Assembly (NCBI GenBank): GCA_016927965.1 | Contig: JAFGLP010000005.1 | Coordinates: 1-26,386, forward strand | Direction of reading: 5' to 3' | DNA: 26,386 nt | DNA from: Dehalococcoidia bacterium | Lineage (GTDB): Bacteria > Chloroflexota > Dehalococcoidia > GIF9 > UBA5629 | In this document: positions 7,742 through 16,609 of the stretch, piece by piece | Layout of the letters: each line of letters begins with the position of its first letter | Position numbering within the stretch: position 1 is the first letter of the stretch | Translations under genes and position numbers: made by a program | Notes under the pieces: model-generated | Told to the model about the DNA's origin: nothing | Database searches by the model: none | What the model saw: the letters and a program-made list of their open reading frames with translations, nothing else

Positions 7742-8908
7742 TTACCCGGTAGCGGCGGCGGCGACAGCCTTATGTGCGGCATCGGCCAAATCCGTTGCTT
7801 CAATATAGTTTATTCCTGATTCAGCCAGCAGACGTTTCCCCTCGGTGACGTTGGTGCCAGCCAGCCTGACAATTACCGGAATTTGGATATTCATTTTACT
7901 GTAAGCATCAATAATGCCCCTGGCTATGACATCGGCGCGCGTAATACCTCCAAAGATATTCAGTAATATTGCTTTTACGTTCGGGTCAGTGGTAAAAATC
8001 TGGAACGAGTTAACGACCCGGTTGGGGTCATTGATGGTGCCGATATCAAGAAAATTGGCTGCCTTTCCTCCAACGTAGCTGATCATATCCTGGACGGCCA
8101 TAGCCAGGCCTGCGCCGTTGACCATGCAGGCGATATTGCCGTCCAGCTTCACATAGCTATGAATATCCAGCTCATTGGCGATGGCTTCCAGCGGGTCAAC
8201 CTGTTCTGCATCGTGATACTGCCTGATATCATCGTGCCGGAAGAGGGCGCTGTCATCGAAATTCAATTTGGCATCCAGCGCAATCAGTTCTCCTTCTTTT
8301 GTTACCGCCAGGGGATTGATCTCGGCCAACGTACAGTCCTTGGCCAGGAATAACCTGTAAAGGTTTGACATAAGCTTAACGGCCGGCCTCACCATCTCAG
8401 GACTGAGCCCCATCCCGTAGGCCAGTTTGCGTCCGAGAAAATCCTGAAATCCTGCAACAGTGTCGATGGTGACCTTGACGATTTTCTCAGGATTTTTCCT
8501 GGCGACCTCTTCTATATCCATTCCTCCGGCTGAGCTGGCGATCATTACAGGCATTTGAATGGAGCCATCAATTACGATACCGAGGTACATCTCACGCTGT
8601 ATTGTGATTGCCTTCTCAATGAGGACTTTTCTAACCGGGGTACCTTTGGGTGGTGTTTGATGTGTAACCAGCCTGGTATCAAGCAGCTCCCCTGTCAGTT
8701 TCTCCGCCTCGTCATGGTTGTTGGCGGTCTTAATGCCTCCTGCCTTACCCCTGCCGCCGGTGTATATTTGTGCCTTGACGACGACCTTGCCGCCCAGGTC
8801 CATAGCGATGCGACTGGCTTCCGCAGGGGTAACGGCTATTTTCCCCGGCGGGACAGGAATGCCGTATACCGACAGCAACGCTTTGGACTGGTGTTCGTGT
8901 ATCTTCAT
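7742..8908 (-). CDS. sucC: Succinate-CoA ligase, beta subunit
   Basis: The 388-residue subunit has an ATP-grasp fold: MKIHEHQSKALL at the start, VVKAQIYTGGRGKAGG, the LAEINPLAV metal-site region, LDAKLNFDDSA, GNIACMVNGAGLAM and LLNIFGGITRADVIA. It carries the nucleotide site and couples with SucD to interconvert succinate and succinyl-CoA. GGAG lies 8 bases before the ATG. One oddity is that the usual DVGGGA loop reads DIGTIND, replacing two of the three glycines while the surroundings stay conserved. It is followed by sucD after 47 bases and preceded by fumarase beta, so it belongs to the same transcription run. Confidence 0.95.
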   Translation of the reverse strand: MKIHEHQSKALLSVYGIPVPPGKIAVTPAEASRIAMDLGGKVVVKAQIYTGGRGKAGGIKTANNHDEAEKLTGELLDTRLVTHQTPPKGTPVRKVLIEKAITIQREMYLGIVIDGSIQMPVMIASSAGGMDIEEVARKNPEKIVKVTIDTVAGFQDFLGRKLAYGMGLSPEMVRPAVKLMSNLYRLFLAKDCTLAEINPLAVTKEGELIALDAKLNFDDSALFRHDDIRQYHDAEQVDPLEAIANELDIHSYVKLDGNIACMVNGAGLAMAVQDMISYVGGKAANFLDIGTINDPNRVVNSFQIFTTDPNVKAILLNIFGGITRADVIARGIIDAYSKMNIQIPVIVRLAGTNVTEGKRLLAESGINYIEATDLADAAHKAVAAAATG

Positions 8909-9003
8909 GCAATTTTCTCCGGCTTTTCGTGTATATTAAAAGGGCGGCACTGTTTTCCGCTGATAATCAGACAATATACCAGACCGGAATTCTATTGTCC
9001 TGC

Positions 9004-9570
9004 TTAAACAGAATTTGTCCTGTATTTAGCCTTGCCCTCCAGATAAAGGTCGCTGCCGTATATATCATTGATAACCACGGCAGGGAAATCCTTTATCTCC
9101 AGCCTCCTGACCGCTTCAGCGCCCAGGTCTTCGTAGGCAATTATCTCTGATGTTACAATCTTTTTCGAGATAAGAGCGCCTGCGCCGCCGACGGCGGCAA
9201 AATAAACTGCTTTATATTTTTTAATAGCATCCTTTACCGCCTGGGTGCGGTCGCCTTTGCCGATCATTCCTTTGAGTCCCTCGACGATCAGCCGGGGCGC
9301 GTAGGCGTCCATGCGGCCGCTGGTAGTGGGACCGGCTGACCCGATGACCTGCCCCGGTCTGGCCGGTGATGGGCCCATGTAATAGATAACCTGGCCCTTG
9401 ATATCAAAAGGCAGCTTTAAACCATTATCCAGTGCTTCTACCAGGCGCTTGTGGGCGGAGTCCCTTGCCGTGTAAATGACACCCGATATTAAAACCTGGT
9501 CACCTGCTCTCAGCTTTTCGATAGTTCCGTCATCCAGCGGGGCTTTGATTCTCTTAATACTTATGGACAT
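9004..9570 (-). CDS. Class I fumarate hydratase, beta (C-terminal) subunit
   Basis: The 188-residue protein matches the separate beta subunit of the oxygen-sensitive [4Fe-4S] fumarase/tartrate dehydratase family: KLRAGDQVLISGVIYTARD, YYMGPSPARPG, GSAGPTTSGRMD, YFAAVGGAGALIS and FPAVVINDIYG. With the alpha subunit encoded just upstream it interconverts fumarate and malate. The ATG is clear, but the upstream sequence is A/T-rich without a Shine-Dalgarno motif, so translation may depend on coupling or low structure. Tartrate dehydratase is the main alternative; linkage to sucCD favours fumarase. Confidence 0.92.
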   Translation of the reverse strand: MSISIKRIKAPLDDGTIEKLRAGDQVLISGVIYTARDSAHKRLVEALDNGLKLPFDIKGQVIYYMGPSPARPGQVIGSAGPTTSGRMDAYAPRLIVEGLKGMIGKGDRTQAVKDAIKKYKAVYFAAVGGAGALISKKIVTSEIIAYEDLGAEAVRRLEIKDFPAVVINDIYGSDLYLEGKAKYRTNSV

Positions 9571-9636
9571 TGTTTTTATTTTATATCAGGCACTCAATAT
9601 TCAAGGATATGGTGACCAGGTGCCCGTTCACCATTT

Positions 9637-10482
9637 TCATAATATGGCTTCCTTGTGACGGGCAGCATGGCATTGCAGGTTGACGGCCAGCGGCATGCTG
9701 GCTATATGAGCAGGAAATATCTCAACGTGGACTGCCAGCGCTGTTACTGTCCCTCCATAACCCTGCGGTCCAATGCCCAGGGAATTAATCTGCGGGAGCA
9801 GCTCCTTTTCCAGTTCGGCGGCTTCGGGATCTGGATTCGGTTCACCGATTTTACGCAGAAGCGACCTTTTGGACAGGTCCATTGCCTTCTCGGCGGTCCC
9901 GCCGATGCCCACGCCGACGATAATGGGTGGGCAGGGGTTGCTGCCGGCTTCCTCCACGGCCTTGATGACCGATTCAATAATGCCGCGGCGTCCTGCCGAA
10001 GGAGTGAGCATAAAGAGACGGCTCATATTTTCGCTGCCGCCCCCTTTGGGCACGACAGTTATTTTCAGTTTGTTTCCCGGGATGATGTCTGAATGGATGA
10101 CTGCAGGCGTATTGTCCCCTGTATTTTTACGGGCGGCGAATGGCCGGTCTACCATTGACCTGCGCAAATAGCCGGTTTCGTAGCCATGCCGTACGCCCTC
10201 GTTGACTGCTTCATACAGGCTTCCACCGCTAACGTGCAGGTCCTGGCCTATCTCCAGGTACACTACCGTGACACCGCAATCCTGGCATATTGGGAGCTGT
10301 TCAGCAGAGGCCAGGCGCGCATTATTAAGTATGTGTTCCAGTGCCTGTTGGCCCGCCGGTGATTGTTCGGCGGTCAGCGCCCGATTGAGTGCAGCCATGA
10401 CATCTTCGGGCAAAGAGTAATTAGCTTCCCGGCACAGGCGGGAGGTTTCCTCTTTAATCTTGTTGGAGCTGATTTCACGCAA
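9637..10482 (-). CDS. Class I fumarate hydratase, alpha (N-terminal, Fe-S) subunit
   Basis: The protein of about 281 residues carries the iron-sulfur catalytic half: LPICQDCG, KNTGDNTPAVIH, PKGGGSENMSRL, NPCPPIIVGVGIGG and QCHAARH supply the conserved cysteines and substrate contacts of the family. I set the start at the TTG at 10482 because it gives a start (M)REISSNKI like the MREI opening of homologs and has AGGGA about 10 bases upstream. A TTG at 10506 is in frame and would add eight residues. It lies downstream of a TetR gene and 66 bases before the beta subunit, on the same strand. Confidence 0.93.
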   Translation of the reverse strand: MREISSNKIKEETSRLCREANYSLPEDVMAALNRALTAEQSPAGQQALEHILNNARLASAEQLPICQDCGVTVVYLEIGQDLHVSGGSLYEAVNEGVRHGYETGYLRRSMVDRPFAARKNTGDNTPAVIHSDIIPGNKLKITVVPKGGGSENMSRLFMLTPSAGRRGIIESVIKAVEEAGSNPCPPIIVGVGIGGTAEKAMDLSKRSLLRKIGEPNPDPEAAELEKELLPQINSLGIGPQGYGGTVTALAVHVEIFPAHIASMPLAVNLQCHAARHKEAIL

Positions 10483-10523
10483 TTTAATAGTCTTCCCTAC
10501 AGACAATTTGGATAAGTATGCAC

Positions 10524-11210
10524 TTACTTTGCAGACTTGATGCGCCGGTTAGCGGTCTTTCCTTTCAGTTTTGAGGGCGATAAACTGCTTTCCCCTGTAT
10601 GCAATATGCCCAGGGCTGTCTGCTGAACATTATTGATATATTCTTCCAGCGTATAACGGCTGCGCAGGTGCCAGCGCTTCAAGCACCACATATGCTGCAG
10701 CATGGTAATCTGATAGGCGGCCAGAGCGGCATCATCAACTGCGAATTCTCCCTTCTTGCAGCCTCCCTCTATTATCTTGGTAAGCAGCACAATGGCGCCC
10801 AGTTCCATCTCTATTACCCGGTCAATCTGCTTATGGCTCATGTTGCCCGATTCACGGTACCAAAAAAGTATCATATCCTGGATGTCATCCAGGGCAAGCA
10901 GGCTTTCCCGTATTTTCATTTTTAAAGCGCTGGTATACGATATACGCTTGAGCCGGCGGCTTATCTCCCGGTCGTAGGTCCTGAATGAATCCGTTGTCAT
11001 CTTGACAAACAGGTCGAAGAATCCTTCTTTGGACTTGATGTAATAGTAGAGGTTTCCCTGGCTGATACCGCAGGCGTCGGCTATCTGGCGGGTGGTTGTC
11101 TGCGAATACCCGTTTTTAAAGAAAAGGCTGGCTGCCGTTATAACGATCTGCTGCAGACGTTCGTCTTTATGATCCCGCTTACCTTTCTTTATATTTTTCC
11201 TGATTCTCAT
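10524..11210 (-). CDS. TetR/AcrR family transcriptional regulator
   Basis: The 228-residue regulator has a very basic N-terminus followed by a TetR HTH at about residues 20-65: AASLFFKNGYSQTTTRQIA, then DACGISQGNLYYYIKSKEG. The C-terminal region is a helical effector domain with a lysine/arginine-rich tail. AAGG lies about 7 bases before the ATG. It sits 29 bases after nadB and about 41 bases before the chosen fumarase alpha start, so it is embedded in the metabolic operon. Control of this operon is likely; the ligand is unknown. Confidence 0.9.
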   Translation of the reverse strand: MRIRKNIKKGKRDHKDERLQQIVITAASLFFKNGYSQTTTRQIADACGISQGNLYYYIKSKEGFFDLFVKMTTDSFRTYDREISRRLKRISYTSALKMKIRESLLALDDIQDMILFWYRESGNMSHKQIDRVIEMELGAIVLLTKIIEGGCKKGEFAVDDAALAAYQITMLQHMWCLKRWHLRSRYTLEEYINNVQQTALGILHTGESSLSPSKLKGKTANRRIKSAK

Positions 11211-11239
11211 ATAGTGCCTTTATACAGCGGATTAATCTG

Positions 11240-12784
11240 CTATTGCGTAACTTTGAAAACGGTATGCCTCAGCCAGTCCGAAGAAGGTTCCGGGAAATCG
11301 TTGCGATAGTGTGCGCCGCGGCTCTCCTGCCTTAACAATGCCGCTTCTGTGACCAAACGGGCATTGACAACCAGTGCATTAAGTTCATAAGAAGGGCGGT
11401 CGGATGGATGAGGGAGTGCGTTTTGCCATGCTGCTAGGATACCTGCTGCCCGCTGCAGCCCTTCTCCCGAGCGCTCAATGCCGACTTCATCCCATAGAAG
11501 GGATTGTAAATTAGGCAAGTTCAAAAGCGGGATGTCGCCTGTGGCCGCCCTGGCGGACAGGGAATAGCAATCAGACGTGGATGCCATCGGTGTTGGGGTC
11601 TGGCTGGCGGACATCTGTGTTTTTTCTATGATGCGTTTGCTGAAAACAACTACTTCCAGCAACGAGTTTGAGGCCAGTCTGTTTGCCCCGTGCACGCCCG
11701 TACTGGTTGTTTCCCCTGCGGCGAACAGCCCTCTGATATTTGTTTCTCCCCATGTATTGACCTTGACCCCACCCATCAGGTAATGGGCAGCCGGGGCCAC
11801 CGGGATAAGCCCTTTACAGATATCCAGGCCGTGATCCAGGCAAAACCTGTAGATGTGAGGAAAGCGGGTGGTAATTTTAACGGGAGCTATATGAGTGACA
11901 TCCAGAAATACACGGTCGCTGCCGGTCTTGCGCATTTCAGTGACTATACTGCGGGCTACGATGTCTCTGGGTGCCAGTTCTCCCTCGGGAGTATAATCAG
12001 GCATAAAGCGTTTGCCTTCTACGTTGCGAAGAATGCCGCCTTCGCCCCTGACCGCCTCTGTAATCAGGAAAGGCCATACACCGGGGAGACGGAGGGCCGT
12101 GGGGTGGAACTGATAGAACTCCATGTCGGTTATTTCTGCGCCTGCGCGGTAGGCCAGTGCTATGCCGTCTCCTGTGGCGGTATCGGAATTGGTTGTATAC
12201 TTATAGAGCCTACCGGACCCGCCGGATGCCAGTATAACAAAGCGGCACTCGTATTCTTCGCTCAGCCCGCTGCGGAAATCGGTTGCTTTTATACCCTGGA
12301 CCTGTCCACCTGAGATTATAATTTCTGTCGCCAGACAATATTCCAGAACATTAATTCCCGCTATAAATACCTGCTCGCTCAAGGTTGACTCGATATATTC
12401 GCCGGTGGCGTCGCCGCCGGCGTGCACGATACGTGGGACGCTGTGTGCAGCCTCCTTGGTTAGCGCAATTTCCCCTTCCAGCGTATCAAACGGCACCCCG
12501 TACCTGATGAGGTCCGATATACGGTCCGGGGCTTCGGACACAAGTATTTTTACCGCCTCCTGGTTGCATAATCCCGCGCCTGCTTTGACGGTGTCATTAT
12601 AGTGCAGTTCGAAAGAGTCATTCTTGCTGATGACGGCGGCGATGCCTCCCTGGGCATACCGCGTGTTGCAGTCCTCGATACCTCCCTTGGTAATGATCAG
12701 CACACTGCCGTAGTCTTTGGCTAACAGAGCGCTATACAGTCCGGCGATACCGCTGCCAACTATGATATAGTCGTAATGTTTCAT
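11240..12784 (-). CDS. nadB: L-aspartate oxidase
   Basis: This 514-residue FAD flavoprotein of the succinate dehydrogenase/fumarate reductase family oxidises L-aspartate to iminoaspartate, the first step of de novo NAD synthesis. In anaerobes fumarate serves as electron acceptor. Landmarks: YIIVGSGIAGLYSALLAKD (FAD), CNTRYAQGGIAA, MEFYQFHPTALRLPG, AVRGEGGILRN, APRDIVARSI (catalytic Arg), GGVKVNTWGETNIRGLFAAGE, STGVHGANRLASNSLLE, and a C-terminal ESRGAHYRNDFPE. Length and SRGAHYR favour NadB over the fumarate reductase subunit. No nadA or nadC is nearby; instead it leads a fumarase/succinyl-CoA ligase cluster, so fumarate consumption may matter here. Confidence 0.9.
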   Translation of the reverse strand: MKHYDYIIVGSGIAGLYSALLAKDYGSVLIITKGGIEDCNTRYAQGGIAAVISKNDSFELHYNDTVKAGAGLCNQEAVKILVSEAPDRISDLIRYGVPFDTLEGEIALTKEAAHSVPRIVHAGGDATGEYIESTLSEQVFIAGINVLEYCLATEIIISGGQVQGIKATDFRSGLSEEYECRFVILASGGSGRLYKYTTNSDTATGDGIALAYRAGAEITDMEFYQFHPTALRLPGVWPFLITEAVRGEGGILRNVEGKRFMPDYTPEGELAPRDIVARSIVTEMRKTGSDRVFLDVTHIAPVKITTRFPHIYRFCLDHGLDICKGLIPVAPAAHYLMGGVKVNTWGETNIRGLFAAGETTSTGVHGANRLASNSLLEVVVFSKRIIEKTQMSASQTPTPMASTSDCYSLSARAATGDIPLLNLPNLQSLLWDEVGIERSGEGLQRAAGILAAWQNALPHPSDRPSYELNALVVNARLVTEAALLRQESRGAHYRNDFPEPSSDWLRHTVFKVTQ

Positions 12785-13038
12785 CTTACCAAACTATCCA
12801 AAATTTTCTGCAACGTTGGACTATATTATACTACTGATTATGAAAAATAAAGCTTGCGCTGGTGCTTTTTTACTGGAAACAGCCTGGAGTTTCTATTTTT
12901 TTCACTGTTTTGAACATATTTTACTGTTAAAAAAAGCAAGGATTTCTTTTTTCATGCGATTGACTGATGGCCGCTCGGGAAAGTGGTAGAATTGCTGTCG
13001 ATGAATTTAATACCAGAAAGATAGGATGGTAAAGCAGA
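12785..13038. other. Divergent intergenic region between nadB and the second crotonase-fold gene
   Basis: This is 254 bases of A/T-rich sequence. On the minus strand it holds the putative nadB -10. For the plus strand a TTGACT (12959-12964) and a TAGAAT lie upstream of the start but about 21 bases apart, too far for a standard promoter. I see no RNA gene, repeat or convincing small ORF. Confidence 0.5.
12825..12830 (-). promoter_or_regulatory. Putative -10 element for nadB and the metabolic cluster
   Basis: On the minus strand TATAAT occupies 12830-12825, about 40 bases before the nadB ATG. The region around it is A/T-rich, but no convincing -35 hexamer stands at 16-18 bp. It is a plausible start for the run from nadB to the terminal TetR. 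Confidence 0.4.
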
Positions 13039-13749
13039 ATGGCGAAATTTAAACTTGAGCTGAAAGACCGGGTGGCTATAGTGACGATGGCGGAAGATGA
13101 TAACAAGCTCAATACCGGCATGTGCAGCGGACTGCTGGACATGCTGGATGAAATTGAAAAGGAGACCGGGGCACTGACGATGGTGGTGACCTCCGCACAC
13201 GATAGGACATGGTGCTACGGGTTCGATACAGACTGGATCGATGCCCGCATGGCAGAGGGCAATAAAGAGGCCGTCACTCAGTTTCTCACCGTGGATATAG
13301 CCCTTCGCAAACGTTTATTGGCTTACCCTCTGATAACCATTGCTGCTATCAACGGTCATGCATTTGGCGGGGGCGCAATTTTAAGCTTATGTTTTGATTT
13401 CCGTTTTATGAGGTTGGACAGGGGATATTTTTGTATCCCTGCTGTCGACCGTGGCTATTCTATCCTTCCCGGCACCGGCGCACTCCTGAAAAATGTACCG
13501 CCGCTGCATCTGGGGGAGGAAGCTGTGTTAACAGGCAGACGCATTCCCAGCGTTGAGTGTGCTGAAAAACACCTGGCTGCCGGAACTTACAACAGCGATG
13601 AACTGATGGATAGGGTCATGGACTTTGCCGGAGCTTTGAACAAAGACAGGCAGATTGTAGGCCATATGAAGAAAGTGCTGAATGGTGATATCGTGAAGCT
13701 GATGGAAGATGATGTGCAGTATATACAGGGGGGGAAGATGCTTGTTTAA
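13039..13749 (+). CDS. Enoyl-CoA hydratase/isomerase family protein lacking the catalytic Glu
   Basis: The 236-residue crotonase-fold protein is a paralog of the one at 3606-4325. Shared segments include the oxyanion region NGHAFGGGAILSLCFDFRFM, the EEAVLTGRRI segment, and the C-terminal HMKKVL. The position of the isomerase Glu (PEVD in the paralog) is Ala135 here (IPAVD), so classical isomerase or hydratase chemistry is unlikely unless another residue substitutes. It may act on a different CoA ester, or bind without catalysis. AGGATGG precedes the ATG. It lies convergent to the sulfatase-like gene and divergent from nadB. Confidence 0.82.
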   Translation: MAKFKLELKDRVAIVTMAEDDNKLNTGMCSGLLDMLDEIEKETGALTMVVTSAHDRTWCYGFDTDWIDARMAEGNKEAVTQFLTVDIALRKRLLAYPLITIAAINGHAFGGGAILSLCFDFRFMRLDRGYFCIPAVDRGYSILPGTGALLKNVPPLHLGEEAVLTGRRIPSVECAEKHLAAGTYNSDELMDRVMDFAGALNKDRQIVGHMKKVLNGDIVKLMEDDVQYIQGGKMLV

Positions 13750-13782
13750 TTGGTGGGGTGAATATCACCATACATACTGTGT

Positions 13783-15216
13783 TTATCGGGCAATCTCGCT
13801 AAAGTGATTATTCTCTGTGTCCCACCGGTAACTCATATCCTGAAGTGAATCAAAGCTGCCACCGAAATAATTATTGAATATCACCCTGAAGGAATTGACC
13901 GGGCTGATATTTTCATACAGGTCTCCGTAATCCCGGCCGGGGAAATAATAGGCATTTAGTATTTTATATATGTGCTGCTGCCCTTCGCAGCCCATGAAAT
14001 GGTCACCCTGCACGATTATAATCGGCTGGTTTTCCTGGGAAAGCAGTGAGTCAATAATTTGCTGCATCCTGCCGTTAATGAAATCCATATTGGCAGGATA
14101 CCCTGTTTTATCGTCGGTAGTGTTTCCAAACAGCTTGAATTTAACTTCGCCGCCGGCGTTAAAAACATAAGGTGGGTGGGGGCATATGATATGAGCATAT
14201 ACGAACCGGGGACCATTATATTCGTACATGTCAGGTATGGTATCCAGTGCATAGCTTACGGCTGCCCCGTGTCCTCCGAAAAATCTGGACAGCGGTGAAA
14301 GTGCCGTCATATCGCCGAGGGCCTCTTCAAACGGGCTGGTTGTCAGGCCCATGATGCCGGAGTACGTGAGTACCTGCGCATATTCTTCCATATTTTTTAA
14401 ATGAAGGCCGCCGTCGATAAAGAACGCATTATAGCCAATTGCCTTTAACGATTGCATTGCAGTGCTATTTGTCCATAATCCCAGCAGCAATTCAGGGTTT
14501 TCTTTTTCTTCTGCTGTAAGATACCGCATATTCAGGCAGCTGGGCAGGCTCAGTACAGTATTTTCATAGTTGCTGGAGCTGCGGTCGGCCACGTAAAATC
14601 CCTTTTTCTCCAGGTATTCGATGAATTTACTGTTGTCGTAATTAAATGCCTCTTTGATGGCATCCTGGCGGCCGTACCTGTCAAGTATGATGTAGTATAT
14701 ATCCCGACTGGAATCGGCAGGGGATAGAGCGGGAATATTTGCAGCCTCCTCTTTTACATGTGCAGCCAGTTCTGCTGTCTTCGAATAGTTAATGCCAATA
14801 TTTATCAGCGTGAACCCCAGCAGGACAAGAGCCATAATATTTGTGAATCTGGTTGCCGTATCAAAATTGCTGTGCGACCGTTTTACAATGAGGACAAGCA
14901 GCACAAAAAGAATTGCCCAGACGAAAAGCATGGCTACATTGATTATGAAAGATGATCTGGCGTTCCCGGAGAAGATAAAATCACGGACGCTCCCGTATAA
15001 GAAAAACAAGAGAAGGAATCCCGAGGTAACCAGGCCGGACTTTTTATAGCTGCCTGTTATCAACCGGAAGCACAGGAAAACCATCAATGTCATGAGAAGG
15101 CTGGCTGCCATGGGCGCTATCAAGTGCCAACCGGGCACGACATCCATGTTAATGGCGAAAAGGAAAAGGATGGGGAAGAGCGCCAGCATGAAGGGATGTA
15201 CAGGCTGTGAAAACAT
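13783..15216 (-). CDS. Membrane-anchored sulfatase-like (alkaline phosphatase superfamily) protein
   Basis: The 477-residue protein has an N-terminal half of about five transmembrane segments (residues about 8-145) and a C-terminal sulfatase-like domain. The latter starts at DIYYIILDRYGRQDAI, has a likely nucleophile region around SNYENTVLSLPSCLN, YAHIICPHPPYVF, and a metal-site strand IIIVQGDHF. The layout recalls LtaS/phosphoethanolamine-transferase-like enzymes that transfer or remove head groups on envelope polymers, but the substrate is not identifiable. AGAGGA sits 7 bases before the ATG. It follows the methyltransferase by 16 bases in an apparent three-gene operon. Confidence 0.8.
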   Translation of the reverse strand: MFSQPVHPFMLALFPILFLFAINMDVVPGWHLIAPMAASLLMTLMVFLCFRLITGSYKKSGLVTSGFLLLFFLYGSVRDFIFSGNARSSFIINVAMLFVWAILFVLLVLIVKRSHSNFDTATRFTNIMALVLLGFTLINIGINYSKTAELAAHVKEEAANIPALSPADSSRDIYYIILDRYGRQDAIKEAFNYDNSKFIEYLEKKGFYVADRSSSNYENTVLSLPSCLNMRYLTAEEKENPELLLGLWTNSTAMQSLKAIGYNAFFIDGGLHLKNMEEYAQVLTYSGIMGLTTSPFEEALGDMTALSPLSRFFGGHGAAVSYALDTIPDMYEYNGPRFVYAHIICPHPPYVFNAGGEVKFKLFGNTTDDKTGYPANMDFINGRMQQIIDSLLSQENQPIIIVQGDHFMGCEGQQHIYKILNAYYFPGRDYGDLYENISPVNSFRVIFNNYFGGSFDSLQDMSYRWDTENNHFSEIAR

Positions 15217-15232
15217 GATTATTCCTCTTGAC

Positions 15233-16609
15233 TCACTTCATCAGATATAAAATGCGCCCGGAACCGGTAATCTGCTCCGAGCTTGTAATTGAAAAGAATT
15301 TACTGAAATTTTCTTCGAACATCTCACGGGTATAATCAGGGAAAATATCGGCACGTGACGATAACAGCTTTTGTACATTGGGATCGCTCTTAGGGATGAA
15401 CTCAATAATGAGAGTACTGCAGATTTTGCGGAAGAAGCCGGCCAATCTTGCCAGCGGCAGGTTATTAGTAATGGCCAGGTGATGGATTAAAGCCAGCGCC
15501 AGCACAGTGTCTGCATGTCCCCGTTGCCATAACTGCATCCTTTCAGTATTGTCCCAGCCGATGCCCGGACTGGGATTGGTAAGGTCTATTACCAGCGGCA
15601 GCATTAATTGCTCTGCCGAGTCGCGGTTCAACAGGTAATTGCTTTCAACACAGGCGGGATCTGAATCTAATGACAGCGTGAAGCTACCCTTTTGGCAGGC
15701 TATCCGGCTGAATTTGCCCGTATTTGCGCCAAGGTCCCAGACGCATTGTGGTTTAATCTGGTCCAGCAGTCCGCTGACAAGCTGTTCCTTGCAGATTACA
15801 TATTCGCCGGGACATGAGTCGTCATTGCTGTAATAGCGGTACCAGTCTGCTTCGCCGGGTCGCCAAGCCATAGCCCTGATACAGCGTTCCAGGCTGTCGA
15901 CCAATCCGGCAAAGGAGTTTTTGCTGATTCTGCCGGACAGGGCCTTTTTGCCGTTGGCAGCGCCCGTGTATTGCTTCTGGCTGGCTGCATGCAGGTAGAT
16001 ATGCATCAGTAAGCCGGGATTGAGACGTGCCTTAAAGGGTAATAGACGGTTAGTCAGGTCCAGCGGGACCCCATCCAGGTGGATACGGGACAGCTGGTTT
16101 AAGCGTATATCCCGGTAGCTAATCAACGCCAACGGAGCAAGGAAATGCTGACAGAACTGGCGGTAACCGCTCCATGGTTTATTTTCAGAGTAAATTTCAA
16201 ATGAGAGAGTATCTATCAATAGGGGTTTGCCTTTACAGAACTGCAGGTTATATGCCGTGCAGTCCTTCAGCGTCATTCCGTAGCGGAGAGATATTTCCTG
16301 AATTTCCAGAAGAGTAAGCGCCGCATCCTTAAGCTGGCTGAAGCACCACTCATAAGGATATGAGATAAACTCGACGGGCTGGGGTCTTAAGATTTTGTAT
16401 GTGGATGGCGTGATATGGTAAGAGATATCTGCTTCTTCATGGCGGACCATAAGGCCCCGCTTGACCAGTTCCTCATATAATCCTGAATCAATCAGGCGGT
16501 CATAATGGTCTTTATATACGAGGTTTACCTGCCGGTAAAGGACCCTTTCTTTGAAGAAAAGGGACCCGCTGGGGTCCCTGAATGAGCCTGCAACATTGGG
16601 ATCACTCAT
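15233..16609 (-). CDS. Class I SAM-dependent methyltransferase
   Basis: The protein of about 458 residues has a long N-terminal region (SFRDPSGSLFF, then ITPSTYKILRPQPVEFISYPYEW) and a C-terminal Rossmann methyltransferase domain with motif I VWDLGANTGKFSRIA, an acidic loop SLDSDPACVE and a motif IV-like VLALALIHHLAI. The N-terminal layout recalls a family sometimes labelled nodulation NoeA-like methyltransferases; the substrate is unknown. I prefer the ATG at 16609, which overlaps the stop of the upstream small gene (ATGAGTGA), implying translational coupling. An in-frame ATG at 16639 would add ten residues and overlap that gene further. Confidence 0.8.
   Translation of the reverse strand: MSDPNVAGSFRDPSGSLFFKERVLYRQVNLVYKDHYDRLIDSGLYEELVKRGLMVRHEEADISYHITPSTYKILRPQPVEFISYPYEWCFSQLKDAALTLLEIQEISLRYGMTLKDCTAYNLQFCKGKPLLIDTLSFEIYSENKPWSGYRQFCQHFLAPLALISYRDIRLNQLSRIHLDGVPLDLTNRLLPFKARLNPGLLMHIYLHAASQKQYTGAANGKKALSGRISKNSFAGLVDSLERCIRAMAWRPGEADWYRYYSNDDSCPGEYVICKEQLVSGLLDQIKPQCVWDLGANTGKFSRIACQKGSFTLSLDSDPACVESNYLLNRDSAEQLMLPLVIDLTNPSPGIGWDNTERMQLWQRGHADTVLALALIHHLAITNNLPLARLAGFFRKICSTLIIEFIPKSDPNVQKLLSSRADIFPDYTREMFEENFSKFFSITSSEQITGSGRILYLMK

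Noticed and set aside
11240..12784. Reading the flavoprotein as the fumarate reductase/succinate dehydrogenase A subunit
   Set aside because: No iron-sulfur or membrane-anchor subunit gene is adjacent, and the C-terminal SRGAHYR region and length match NadB better.
12840..12989. Possible 49-residue ORF on the plus strand between nadB and the second crotonase gene
   Set aside because: No ribosome-binding site, no recognisable motif, and A/T-rich low-complexity codons; it overlaps the likely promoter region.
13750..13782. GGTGA / TCACC stem between convergent genes as a bidirectional terminator
   Set aside because: Only five base pairs with no T-tract on either side.
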